Of a DNA stretch of 64,000 nucleotides, positions 44,038 to 55,048 are shown in pieces. The notes below the pieces were generated by a model. The model searched no databases and was not told where the DNA came from. It saw only the letters and a program-made list of their open reading frames with translations. The DNA comes from Adiantum capillus-veneris (taxonomy: Eukaryota; Streptophyta; Polypodiopsida; Polypodiales; Pteridaceae). The position numbers were made by a program, and so were the translations under genes. Each line of letters begins with the position of its first letter. Positions within the stretch are counted from its first letter, which is position 1. Location of the stretch: positions 78,854,338 through 78,918,337 of the forward strand of contig CM043953.1 of the NCBI GenBank assembly GCA_014529385.2. Direction: 5' to 3'.

Positions 44038-45524
44038 TCTGTGCGTGCTTTGATCACTTAAATGGATGCTCGTACAAAATACTTTTCGCGAGCTCAACTT
44101 AGCTGTGCACAAAAATCCATGTCTCCAAATCTGAATGAGTGATGACATGTGCGATGAGAGCAAACACATAAGACACGTTTTCAAAACACAAAAATAATGC
44201 CGCGGATACATCTAGAATGTCCAAATTGGGTTGCATTTATATGCCCATACTGAAAAAATTACATGTATAAAGCACTATTATATGTCAAAATCTCAAATAA
44301 TTACCGAATACCCGTATTTTTTGGTTTTGATTGAAAGATCTTTTGATTGGAGTATCTTTTGATTAAAAAGAACTGCCTATATACAGACAGTCATTCATTT
44401 CAATCAAAATCAATGACTGCCTTTTGCATTGCAAAGGCTTGAGAGACTACCCAGTTGGAGAGCTCTAGTTCATTTATCGATAGATAACTATTGAGGTATA
44501 GTTTTTCACTTGCTTTTGTGTACTAACGTGTTTTTCTTTGTTGTGCCATAATCATGTGGTGTAGCAATTTTTCTCTCACCACAGTGCTAGCTTACAAGCT
44601 ATACGCTACTCTGTGGTGTGTAGCCATCCGGATCGCTCCAAAAGTGAGTAGAATCTAGTCGCTCTTCTTGTGATGTGTAGCCACTTGGCTCAGTGCAAGG
44701 AAGGGTTCTAGGACAGCCAGACTTAGATTCTCACTCATGTGATTCTCACTCGTGTCAACTCGTGGAGTGCAATAGGCATGATGCTACACCTCTCACTTCA
44801 GAGTGACCTATAGGTTTCTCAATTCTAGATCAAGACACATCATTGTTAGTACCACATAGAAACACAAGAGTATTGCTTGTCAAACAAAGAGTGGAGAGAT
44901 ACATAATTCATTCCCTCTTCGTCTCTGTGAGACACACTATTTACCCTTGTGCTTCAAACTCCAAAGACACGCCATTGTTCATCACTAGATGACTTGGTGT
45001 TGTCTTGAATGTAGATACCTACAAAATTTGGCCTGCATCTAAGATTGTTAAGTTGTCCGTTGATGTTTATGTTGTGATTTCCGCACACTTTGTCAGGGAT
45101 TAGATTAGGTCACATCATCATTCTTACTACATCAAAATATGAGAGTTATGTTCATATACCTAAGAGTGAAGAGATGAATACCTATGGCCTCTTCATGTTA
45201 GCATGACGAGCCTTGACCTTGTACTTTTGGATCCGTAGATATGCCACTCATCACTAGATGACTTGGTTTTGTCTTGGATGTAGATACATACAATGTCTGG
45301 CCAGAATTTGAGATTGTTAAACTATCCATTGACACACTTCATTAGGGGTTAGATAGATTAAACTATTAATTAACATTACAACAATGTCTAGGACTTGTGC
45401 TGAGCATACCTCACACAAGCTAGGTTGTTCACATGTATGCTCCAATTATTTATGTGTATTTTGTAATGCACATAACCGGGTCCAATCTTTTTTATGAGTG
45501 TCCCTCACGCTCTTGGCATTTTCA

Positions 45525-45586
<62 letters not shown>

Positions 45587-46934
45587 TGTGTGCTTTGTTT
45601 TTTCTTAAACTTTCAATCATTTAATGTTTAATGTATGGTTGCAATCATAATATATCATTTTTTGCTAAAAATTATGTCATTGCTTATGGTTTAGGGTCAT
45701 GATACAATTTTGATAGTTTTCCCTCTCATCTTATAAAATTTATGTTTTAAAATTATATCTTACAGATATGGCGGCTGACACCAAGATGGAAAAATATCAA
45801 TGTAAGTTTGCATTCAAAGTTATAGTACGTCACTTTCATCGCATGTCAGAGCTTGAGATTCATCACTGTCTAAACCCTTTAGCTTCAAAGCATTATTACC
45901 AGTTCACAGAGGCCTTAACGAAGTCTGTATTTGAGTAGCTGCAGCTCATATTTATGCCCGCTGCTTTTTACATATCTCTAATGACATCATGTTCATTATT
46001 GAACATGGTCAAGCAGTCTATTGGGCACATTGCAAAGATTTTCCAAGACCCATCCTGCATTTAAAGATCAATTGTATGCGGAAAAGATCTACCCACCTTG
46101 AGAGTGGCAAGAAAAACAATCTCTCAACCTGACCTAACGCTTTTGATCTTTCTCTCTATTCAAATGGTGCCCATAGAGAAGGCTATGACATTGTAATGAT
46201 TTTTGGTTTACGACCAAGCATTAGGAAGAGAATGGGATGTAGGAGGGCCTCTCTATTTGCCATGAGCTTATGGAGGCGATTAACATTCTGACAAATAGGT
46301 GTACGCCATGTGTGCAAGAATGGTGGGTGTGTAAGACATGCGTAAGAGTGGTCAAAGGAAGCACTTTTCTCCCCAAAAAGGAGGTGGACAATTTTACAAA
46401 TTTTGGCCTTCCATAACTCCTACATATGATCTCCAATTTGAGCAGAGATCATAGACTATAATCTACGCGTTGAGCTCTTTCCATAGATAAGCTACATGAT
46501 ATGGTTTTACCTGCTAGATTTTAAATTCCATTTCGGGGGGAAACTTTGAATTCAAATAAACTAGCTGTTTTGCCTGTTTGAATTCAAAAGCTGTCCTTTG
46601 ATTACTTTCTTAATACTAAAAGGTTTGACTTCCTTAAATTGCCAAATAAAGAGGCCCTCCTAGACCCCATTGTCTTCCTAATGTGATGATTTGATTCTTG
46701 TCCTCTCTCTAGTTGGAAATGTAAATTATATAATTGATCAAGTTATCTTGTCTCTTTCCAACGACATGGTGATGATGTTTTGTCTCTTTCTTGCATCATG
46801 ATTGAGTTATCCTGTCTTTTTCTTTCAAGGTTACAAGTAATATCCAATAAGCAATTTAAATGTGAAGACTTGTTAACTTCATGATAAGTCTTTCTAATGA
46901 TGAAATATTTGCTTGATTTACATGTAAGTCCGGG
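44038..46934 (+). other. Leader and unassigned interior of the LTR element starting near 44025
   Basis: Two diverged units of about 265 bp (about 44840-45100 and 45105-45370) share TCATCACTAGATGACTTGGT and GATGTAGATAC. A (CT)n run lies at about 45531-45583. ATG at 45770 opens a short frame (MAADTKMEKYQ...) that I do not recognise and that stops near 45940. Confidence 0.45.
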
Positions 46935-47600
46935 TTGCAAGGCAAGCCTCTTAGCCTCAAAGAGTGCAGGAAGCTATGTCCAAACCGCTTTGTGCGTCAA
47001 CAACTATTTCAAATCAACGAAAAAGCAAAGGAATCAGCTCTAGTAAAGATATCAAATTTGCAGCACAAAGGGCTTGCACAAGTATTTCTACGAAGGTTCA
47101 TACAATGGGAAAGAGCTATGTCAAAAAATAACCAAATGGCACTCTACTTTATACTGCAGCGTTATATTTATGATATCCTTGGGAGGTGTGTAGATTGGTC
47201 AGGCCGCCCAAAGAATTCTGGCATTGGGCATGGTTGGATTGCAAAGAAAGTGGCAGCAAGTAATGCAAATAACCCAATGCTTGCAAACCTCCTATAATTC
47301 TACTTCTTGAAGAATTAGAGATGCTTGTTGCATTATCAAACCAAGGTCAAGATCTTGTAAGCAGAGACACCTAAAATTTTGCGCGGAAAAATACTTGAGC
47401 TTGAGATATAGCTATCAGAGGCCCAATTCGAGCTGCAACAATATGCATCACTGTGCGGACCATTTCTAGAATAGGTTGATCCTTCGCAACAAGGACTTGC
47501 AGACCCATATCCTGAGCTTGGAAGTACTGAGTTCAACATAGATGAACTACTCAATGAGTTGACACAAATCTTTGGCTTGAGAATCTCAGTCACTTTACCT
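46935..47600 (+). pseudogene. Unrecognised protein-coding remnant
   Basis: A 120-codon frame (46935-47297) with LKECRKLCPNRFVRQQLF, IYDILGRCVDWSGRPKN and GIGHGWIAKKVAA is followed after frameshifts by EAQFELQQYASLCGPFLE and DPYPELGSTEFNIDELLNEL (about 47420-47565). The composition looks like real protein, not random translation, and the whole may be one decayed gene. I do not recognise the family. It lies between an LTR-element leader and a hAT transposase, so it could belong to either or be a captured host exon. Confidence 0.4.
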
Positions 47601-47666
47601 CTATCTATTTTCTCAAGAATACAATGCGAAGTGCTATGATTTTTGTAATCACAAAGTTTGCTTTAC

Positions 47667-47754
47667 CCCCCCCCCCCCCTTTAGCTGTCCATATTTGTAT
47701 TCTCGATTTGAAATTGTATTGTATCTAACTGTAATTATGACTCTTATTGCAAAA

Positions 47755-47838
<84 letters not shown>

Positions 47839-47990
47839 GAACATTAAGTAGTTTAGCATGAATGTCTTTCGTGATTTTCAAGTAATCACGCCCGAAAAAA
47901 CCTATAAGACTTAGATCACACATCTTTGATTGCATCAAACACACCAACCATATCATCTACTTCATCCATAACAAAGCATTTTGAAGCTAT
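47667..47990. repeat. (AG)n microsatellite and flanks
   Basis: (AG)n at about 47760-47836, preceded by a 14-base C run at about 47667. The flanks are not coding. Confidence 0.9.
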
Positions 47991-48029
47991 TTGCCATTCC
48001 ATATCATTGTCATCCTCAACTTATGCAGC

Positions 48030-50082
48030 TGTAGCTTCATGGGTTTGGAAGACACCTTAGTGATTTTGTTATGCTATTGTTGCAATGTTCGTTGGCATAT
48101 GGATAAGTCTCATGTCGCAAAAAACATAGAAAGAATCATGAGTCCATTTAGGGTGAAGCTAGTTTCGTTTCTTGGCCCATGCATAAGTCAAATGCAGACC
48201 AATTTCTCTCACAACTTCCACTTGATGCTGCAAAAGATAGAACCCGAACTCCAATGTCTTGCAGATCCACTCTCTCCCCATCATACTCCTTCCACCATAG
48301 AGACATACTTGTGTGTGCCATGGAATCTACATGCCAGCTCTATTAGCATAATCAACTCCCTAATGAAAAGTAGTTTTCCCATCCGCTTGTCCCAATAGTT
48401 GAGGGCACATTGCAATGGCATCTACATGCCAGCTCTATTAGCATAATCAACTCGTTGATGAAATGCTGTTTTCCCATCCTCTTGTCCGAGTAGTTGAGAG
48501 CATATTGTTTTGAAGTTGATCATGAATTCTTTATTGGCCAATTGTTGATGCATTTGGAATTTGGGATCCAATACAAATGCAACACCATGCAATGGCGTAT
48601 GCAACACACCCATTCCTTGTTGGTAGTTGTGATTATGGTAGCTTTATCCTTTGCACCAAAACTAACATGCTCTCTTACTTTGCATAATTTCTCTGATGTA
48701 TGCCAATAAAATCGACCAAAGACAAAAGAGCTTTTGTTGACTTTTTGCAAAATATCTTCACATGGTTTGGTGAGAGTGAAAATTCGCTCTACATTGCGCC
48801 AAAAAATTGGCGAGTTCACAAGTTGTGCACATCTTCTAGTTGTCTCGTGGTAGCTAGGATACTTGCTAAGCCATGCATCCCATCATCTATCGGCTATCGT
48901 TTCAATCAAAGCAAGCTAAACTTCTTGCAAGGAACATAGTATGCAGTTGCAAGCCTTGTCACACAAAATATCTCTAAAGATTTCTTGGGAGATTTTATTA
49001 AAAAAAGAGCATACAAAAATTAGTGCTCTCTAGTAAATTTCACCACATGATTTACATCCAATAGCATTTGTTTTATGATGGCCATTTTACTAAATGTCTT
49101 TTAATAGCAAATTAAGAGTATGCGTTGCACATGGTACCCAAGTAATCTCTGGGTACTAAACTTGGATAGGCCTCCCTGAAGCCTTGTAATTGGATGTGTT
49201 ATCTGTGAAAATTGTAGTCATATTCTTTGGCCCACCTGCCCTTGCTATGGAGCACTTTTATATCCTTGCTAGGTAGATGCTCGTCTCCTCTTTAAAAGAG
49301 GTGTCAATGGATTCTATGAACATGGACCCTCTAGGGTTGATAAGCATCACATTGATTAGCAGAATCTTTTGACAGTTGGTCCATCCATCTAAGGCTATGG
49401 TACAGCCATATGTAGGACAAAATTCTACCACCGTGCGCTTGAGGATGTCTTTAGTACTTTCTTTCACTTTATCTAGATACTCTGTGCACATCTTATTATA
49501 ATCAGAAAGCACAAACCCTTTTCTCGTTGTGCTCATTAAAGCATCTTGAAATATGGGGTTGCACAAAGCATTGAATGGTATACGGCATGCCACAAAAGCT
49601 TGCATCCATTTCAAGTACAACTCAAGAAACCATTGGTTATCTAATTCTTTATATAGAGTTTGTCCATTGGATGATGCTTTATTAAAATTAGTTGTGCTAG
49701 GATTTGCTGTTGCTGACATTGAAGGATGTCCATGAAGAGGAATTGACTCGAGAGTATGATTATTTGCTTCCGTAGGCACATGCTCCATCCCCTCATTGAC
49801 AAGAGTCATTTCAACATCCGTTGCAACGTGTTTGGCAGCAACACTTTTCTTTTGAGATGCAAGTATTTGCTCTCCTATGCAAGCGTACTTTGGCAATCTA
49901 GCATGAATGTCTCTTGGCAGAGCTGTACACTTTGACACATTACTAGGGACTTTAAACAGATGCTCTTTGATTCTGGTTGCATTACCACTGAAATCATGAC
50001 CACAAGTCTTGCATTTCAATCTACATGTATTCTTCCTGGCACGCAGCTCGTGGATGTAACTCCACTCATGTCCTTTCACCAT
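48030..50082 (-). pseudogene. hAT-family transposase (BED finger, DUF659, dimerisation domain)
   Basis: This is a cut-and-paste transposase remnant read from 50082 downwards. The first open part (to 49258) begins MVKGHEWSYIHELRARKN and contains a BED-type finger CKTCGHDFSGNATRIKEHL...C, then FLELYLKWMQAFVACRIPFNALC, and the DUF659 block YGCTIALDGWTNCQK with INPRGSMFIESIDTS. Beyond a frameshift come remnants such as WVPCATHTLNLLL (about 49120). The C-terminal dimerisation block SLWWKEYDGERVDLQ and KKRN lies near 48310-48150. At least four breaks and an internal duplication. No terminal inverted repeats identified. Confidence 0.85.
48318..48520. repeat. About 103-bp tandem duplication inside the hAT pseudogene
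   Basis: ATCTACATGCCAGCTCTATTAGCATAATCAACTC occurs at about 48327 and again at 48421. Similarity continues through TTTTCCCATCC.CTTGTCC and TAGTTGAG.GCA.ATTG. Confidence 0.85.
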
Positions 50083-50559
50083 GTTGACACATGAATTTAA
50101 TATGCTAGAAACAAAAACTCTTGCTATCAATTTCCAGGTAAAAAACAATTTGAAGCAACAAACTACACAAGCAATGCTCTATCAATCAATATAGTGATCA
50201 AAATTTGTCCACATTATCAATTGGAATAAAGCTACATTATCAATTAGCAATAAGAAACGATTGTCTTATTGTTGTCCATGTATAAACTCACGTGAATCAA
50301 ATTATATTTTCAAACGCAAAATAACTTCATCACTTACAACAAACATCTCAATCACAATGCTCACATTACAATACATTGATTCATCTAAAGTGCAAGCTTT
50401 TCGCTTTCACACATTAAGATAATCGATAATCTTAATCACTTTACAAATAAATCTCATCATCACATTGCACTATATCAATTTATCTGAAGTGCAATCTTAG
50501 GACTTTCACACATTACAATAATCAATTATATTAATCAAATCTTGCAATCGCACGTCCAT
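50083..50559. other. Unassigned stretch with a diverged tandem pair
   Basis: Two units of about 115 bp (about 50340-50450 and 50455-50560) share CAATC(A)CA.TG/TGAAGTGCAA and CTTTCACACATTA. Confidence 0.5.
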
Positions 50560-50569
50560 GTTACAAGAA

Positions 50570-51773
50570 AATGAGGCCTCAACCTCTGGTGGTCATGTTG
50601 GTATTGTGTAGGTTGAAAAGAAAGAAGCAGATATGATGCCCGTAGAAAAAAGAGAGAGGAAAGGCTATGCCGCTCTAGGTCCCATCAAAAAGAAAGGGAA
50701 AGAGAAAGAGGGTGAAGATGCGAAAGCCAAGAGGAAGAGAAGACCTCATAGACGGTTTTGAAGTAGTAGATTTACCTTTGGGAGAAGGCCAAACAACTTA
50801 CAATTTAAAAATAGACCTGATTGGGAGTAAAGTAGATTGTACTTTTGGACAATTGATGAATATTGTGCCCAAACCTAAGAGGCACTGGAAGTCATTAGTG
50901 AATCCAGAGAAAGAGCCAAAGAATGGACAAGTGAGAGTGTTGGTTGTGGGAGAGTTACCTGACATTTTTCCTATGGTGAACACTTGGCACAAAGGTGTGG
51001 GCATGGGAGAGGCCTACATTGATGGAGGTGCTTAAGTTTGTGTGATCACACAGTCATCTGTCGAGAGACTGTGCCTCATTACATGCAAGAGCTCTAGGTT
51101 TAGGATTCGACTAGCAAACCATGCCAAAGTAAAGTGTTTGGGACTGATTAAGGATTTGGAAGTTGAAGTCTTTAACATGAAGGTTATAGTTAACTTTCAT
51201 ATTATGCCAGCTAGCATGGGAGTTTTGACTCTCAATTTAGGATGACCTTGGTTGAGAGATGTTGGTGCTGTGCAAGATTGGGGCAAGGGCACAATCTGTG
51301 TGTATGGCAGGAAGGGTGGAAAGAGGGTGTTTGATATGACTACGAAGAAACCTTTGGCACTAGAAGATGTGAGTGAAAATGATGAATCCGAAGTTACCAG
51401 TGAAGACTGTTCTAAAGATTTAGAACGTAGCACTGCTTCCAGTTCCAGTGACGATGAGGGTGAAGTGTCATTCTTGTTGTTGGACGAGAAGAAGAAGGAA
51501 GTGGTTGAAATGTTGCAAGTGTCAGGAAATATTAATGCTTCAAGCCGTTTAGAGCAACTTGAGGAGTTGATGCAGCCTAAATAGGAATTATCAGTGAAGA
51601 AAGAGTTGATTCAAAATATGCTGAGTGCTGATTTGACACAAGGAGAAAGAAAGGAGTACTTAGCAATCTTGGACATGTTTCCAAATATTTTCATCACTTA
51701 TATCAAGAAATACGGGGTTTTGTTGGAGATCATGTGAAGATCAAACTAGTTGAAGGGGCAAAGCCAATACGAG
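50570..51773 (+). pseudogene. E4 gag end, protease and pre-RT, left half
   Basis: A basic Lys/Arg-rich stretch (50640-50750) is followed by frames with LPLGEGQTTYNLKIDLIG and KNGQVRVLVVGELPD. The protease-like domain has EAYIDGGAxVCVI, where x is a TAA stop at 51033, followed by ESxxSS-type residues and MPASMGVLTLNLG. The last part carries a Ser/Asp-rich linker and QNMLSADLTQGERKEYLAILDMF, ending in the pre-RT block GDHVKIKLVEGAKPIR, where E3 interrupts it. The DGG form of the active site is usual in this group as far as I know. Several stops are present. Confidence 0.75.
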
Positions 51774-52344
51774 TGTTGACTGCTGGGTCAACAACACAAC
51801 ATAACTCAAGTTTCGTAGACGAAGCGCACACGCTGACGCATCTACGAGCTATTTGTGGCCGTAAGTGTATCAAACGATGTCTGTTTTCTGCGCGCTAGTA
51901 GTCTATAGAATCGTGGTGACATAAGCTACACATAGGTACTCATAAATTTCAATTTTGGGCACTTTCAAAATTCGGCTCTGTCATCCTACGCGTTTTCCGC
52001 AAATGGGTTTAGAGTGAGGGTTTTGAGTGTAGAAGCTTAGGGACAGGTGTATCCTAGTGAGGGGATGGTGTTCCTTAAGTTTCGTACGAATCTGGCATGA
52101 TTAGGCGAGTTACCTTTAGTATGTGTGTATGTGGCTAGGTGGTGTAGTTGAGAGCAGTGAGGTTCTTGATTGTGGTTTAGTTGGCCTTCCTGAGTGTTGT
52201 ATGTGTAGGATGGTCTCAGCTTGACAAGCTTAAGAGATTTCCTCCGTGTGCCTATCATGTCATCTGTGTCCTCGATTGACATTATGTTGATCTAGGTAGT
52301 GTTTGCATGCACTTCATGGGTGTGTGAGTCGCTCCCGTTCAACA
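51774..52344 (+). repeat. E3 5' LTR with internal deletion (571 bp)
   Basis: Starts TGTTGACTGCTGGGTC and ends CCGTTCAACA. Relative to the 3' LTR it lacks exactly the 388 bp corresponding to 61621-62008; the junction is after TTTCGTA at about 51817. The deleted part includes the only TATA-like element of the LTR. It retains CATCCTACGCG at 51982, a half-site of the leader palindrome. Confidence 0.95.
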
Positions 52345-52345
52345 T

Positions 52346-52363
52346 TGGCGCCACTGTCGGGGA
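52346..52363 (+). promoter_or_regulatory. E3 primer-binding site
   Basis: TGGCGCCACTGTCGGGGA begins two bases after the LTR end AACA. It is close to the TGGCGCC...CGGGGA form used by many plant Athila/Tat-group elements (tRNA-Asp type). The exact tRNA is inferred. Confidence 0.8.
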
Positions 52364-52887
52364 CACAAGGACCTAAGTAGGTTTCCTACTAACACTCGTG
52401 TGATGGTTGCTTGATTTAGTTTTGGCTAAAGAAAGAGTTTTTCTTAAGTGGATCTGGAAGAGGATATTCCGCCATCAAGTGGATAGCCAAGAAGCGTGTG
52501 TCTTGCCGAGGGTCTGTGACTAGATAGGTTTAGTTAGGATCTGTGGATTAGAGTAGTTGTTGGTGGTCGAGTGATTTGTGAGGTGATAAAAGCGTTTACT
52601 AGTCCGTGTGTGGCAGTGAAGAATTTTTCTACTCATAGATGCAAAACCCCATATGATTTGTAGGAGTAGCTTTAGGTAAGTGATCCGATTATAATCTAGA
52701 GCTATTCAACACTGAATTATTTGCTAAAGTGCTTGATTGCATTTGAAATCATGGAAAAGTGTGCTTTTGAGGGTAAAAATGCATTAAACAAGCTTTTGTG
52801 GATATTTTTGTATGACTGACTGATGCTGTGCATATACAAGAGCATTTGCAAGGGTTCTGTGAAGAAAACCTGCAATTCTGTAAACAT

Positions 52888-52911
52888 AAACATCCTACGC
52901 GTAGGATATCT
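52888..52911. repeat. Palindrome copy 1 (two mismatches)
   Basis: The half-site AACATCCTACG is followed by CGTAGGATATCT. Compared with the perfect copies, both outer arms carry a G-to-A change. Confidence 0.85.
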
Positions 52912-53175
52912 CAAGGGGGTTCTGGAGACCAAATTTGAAAATTTTGACTGCACTAGTGGGTTCAGAGGGTAGGTTTTACCCTAGTAACATATTGACTTGG
53001 GTGTTTTTCCCTAATTTGTTGACCAAAAGCCAAAAGGCGGAGTCAAAAAACGTAAAATTTCAGCAAAGGCTTAATTGAGTGATTTTTGCATGTTTTTGCA
53101 ATTGTGAAGCATACTTGCACTTGTTGAGATCATGAGGAAGGATCCGGGACACTTCAGTCTCAAAAAATCAGCAGT

Positions 53176-53199
53176 AGACATCCTACGTGTAGGATGTCT
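53176..53199. repeat. Palindrome copy 2 (TG centre)
   Basis: AGACATCCTACG followed by TGTAGGATGTCT. The central ACGCGT has become ACGTGT, a CpG-to-TpG change. Confidence 0.95.
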
Positions 53200-53614
53200 A
53201 CAGGGTGATCTGGTGGAAATTTTGAAATTCTGAGGTTACCTGTGTGTTTAGAAGGTAGGTTTTACCCTTTCACCTGGAAAGTGGAAATTTGACCAAATTT
53301 TGACAGATCAAAGCCAAAAGACGAGAACTGCCAGACATCCTACCCAAATTGTGCTAAGGTATAAATTTTGAGACCAAACCATAGGATGACTCCATAGGCA
53401 TGTTCTAAATGTTGTATTGAGTTCATGTGATAAATTTCATCTCATTTGGGTCAGTGAAAGGGAAGATTGAGCGGACTTTAGCATTTTGACTGAAAAAGGA
53501 AAGAACAGCTAGTTTTGGGGTCTTTTGACATCCAAATTAAAATCTAAGCATAGCATTGGGTTACTGACATCAAGGGGAAGCTATGGGACAAGTCTGGGGT
53601 CAAACAGGCCAAAA

Positions 53615-53638
53615 AGACATCCTACGCGTAGGATGTCT
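53615..53638. repeat. Palindrome copy 3 (perfect)
   Basis: AGACATCCTACG followed by its exact reverse complement CGTAGGATGTCT. Confidence 0.97.
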
Positions 53639-53890
53639 TCTGTGTGATTTTGGACTCTAAACAAAATTCTGAGCATACCACAATGATCAGCACATTAAGG
53701 AGAGTCTATGGTTCAAATTTGGGGCAATTATGAGTAGTAGGAATTCATCAGAACAAACATCAGATTTCTGGAACAGATTCTTGATCATTTGACCAACCTA
53801 TAGGTGTCAGAATCAAAAAGTAAAAATAGCTGTGAGTTTAGCACAACAAGGGGAAGCTACAGTGCAAGTTTGAGCTGAAACAGAGCAAAA

Positions 53891-53914
53891 AGACATCCTA
53901 CGCGTAGGATGTCT
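53891..53914. repeat. Palindrome copy 4 (perfect)
   Basis: Same 24-bp perfect palindrome as copy 3, preceded by GAGCAAAA. Confidence 0.97.
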
Positions 53915-54197
53915 CCAGGGTCATAAAGTGGTCAAAATTCTACTTTGGCCATATAGGGAGGTTCTAAGTGTCTCAAGGATTCCAGAACTTTTTTTCAAAA
54001 GTGAATTTGGACCTTGTTTGGCCTATTTTAGCAAGCAAAGACAAGAATTGTCAGACATCCTACTCTTGGAGTGCACTAGAAGCTCTTGCAGCCTAAATCT
54101 TGACCTATTGGCATCCAAATTCCAATCTAAGCATACCATTGGGTTGCTGAGCACTAGGAGAATCTTGGGATCAAGTTTGGACAAAATCTGAGAAGTT

Positions 54198-54221
54198 AGA
54201 CATCCTACGCGTAGGATGTCT
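54198..54221. repeat. Palindrome copy 5 (perfect)
   Basis: Same 24-bp perfect palindrome, preceded by GAGAAGTT and followed by CCAG as in copy 4. Confidence 0.97.
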
Positions 54222-54322
54222 CCAGCTTGATTTAGGACTCCAAACCAACCTATGAGCACACCACTGTGATCAGCACATCAAGGAGAAGCTGGGGTGAAAA
54301 TTTCAAGTCATTCTGAGCAAAA

Positions 54323-54346
54323 AGACATCCTACGCGTAGGATGTCT
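54323..54346. repeat. Palindrome copy 6 (perfect)
   Basis: Same 24-bp perfect palindrome, preceded by CTGAGCAAA. Confidence 0.97.
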
Positions 54347-54446
54347 CAAGGCCTTTTTTAGGTCCAAATGAAATTCTGAGCATACCATTGTGTTGCTGGA
54401 CTTAAGGGGAGTCTCTGGACCAAATTTTGTTAAATTCTGAGCATAT

Positions 54447-54470
54447 AGACATCCTACGTGTAGGATGTCT
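54447..54470. repeat. Palindrome copy 7 (TG centre)
   Basis: AGACATCCTACG followed by TGTAGGATGTCT. It has the same CpG-to-TpG centre change as copy 2. Confidence 0.95.
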
Positions 54471-54918
54471 CTAGGCCAGTTTTAGGGTCCAATTGTACTT
54501 TTGACCATACAAGAGTGTTCACAGACTCACAGAGATCCCAAATCTTCTTTTAAATTTGAATTTGGATTCATTTTGACCAGTCTAAACTCTGCATTTCACT
54601 GTTTTGGCCATAACTTTCACAAACGGTATCGGATCGGAAAAGTTTTTATATCAAAACGTAGCCTGAGAGCGGCTCTACAGATCTTAGAAATGTAGCCTGA
54701 GAGCGGCAACCGTTTAGTTCAATTTTGAAAAAAAAAACGTCATTTGAGGCCTCAAAATTCATCCTGAAGTCAGGGGTGTCTAAAAGCGACAATTTGTGAG
54801 AATTGTGACGAAACAGTTGCGGTTTTGGACATAGTTTCGACTTTTCCCTAACCAAAGCACTTGAACACAGTGGACTAAGTCTACTTGAACCAAGCAAAAG
54901 CTCTTAAGCCCAGAAATC

Positions 54919-55048
54919 ATGTCTACCCTAGATTCAAACGCAGCTTACACAAGCTTGGAGATCCCGACGATAGAGGAATATCCTCCCACAATGGATCTTC
55001 CAAACTTGCAATTGATAAAGACCCATCTTGTTGAGAGAGTTTGGATGA
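54919..55048 (+). pseudogene. Probable N-terminus of E3 gag
   Basis: ATG at 54919 opens a frame (MSTLDSNAAYTSLEIPTIEE) that stops near 55049 after a one-base frameshift, where the main frame takes over. It is the first plausible start after the leader. Confidence 0.6.

Larger units (their letters stand above)
52364..54918 (+). other. E3 leader with diverged tandem units of about 125-160 bp
   Basis: A non-coding 2.5-kb leader. From about 52860 to 54480 it consists of diverged units that share phrases such as CTGAGCATACCA, GCACATCAAGG(G/A)GAAGCT and TGAGCAAAAAGACATCC, each followed by the palindrome or a decayed version. Spacing between successive full or half sites is 288, 157, 282, 276, 162, 145, 125 and 124 bp, consistent with a roughly 140-bp unit in which some sites have been lost. 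Confidence 0.8.

Noticed and set aside
50337-50565. Terminal inverted repeat of the hAT element
   Set aside because: The repeated units here are direct, not inverted, and have no partner beyond the other end of the transposase.
52888-54470. CRISPR-like array
   Set aside because: The repeats are palindromes in a retrotransposon leader. The spacings are irregular and the intervening units are similar to each other, so they are not unique spacers.
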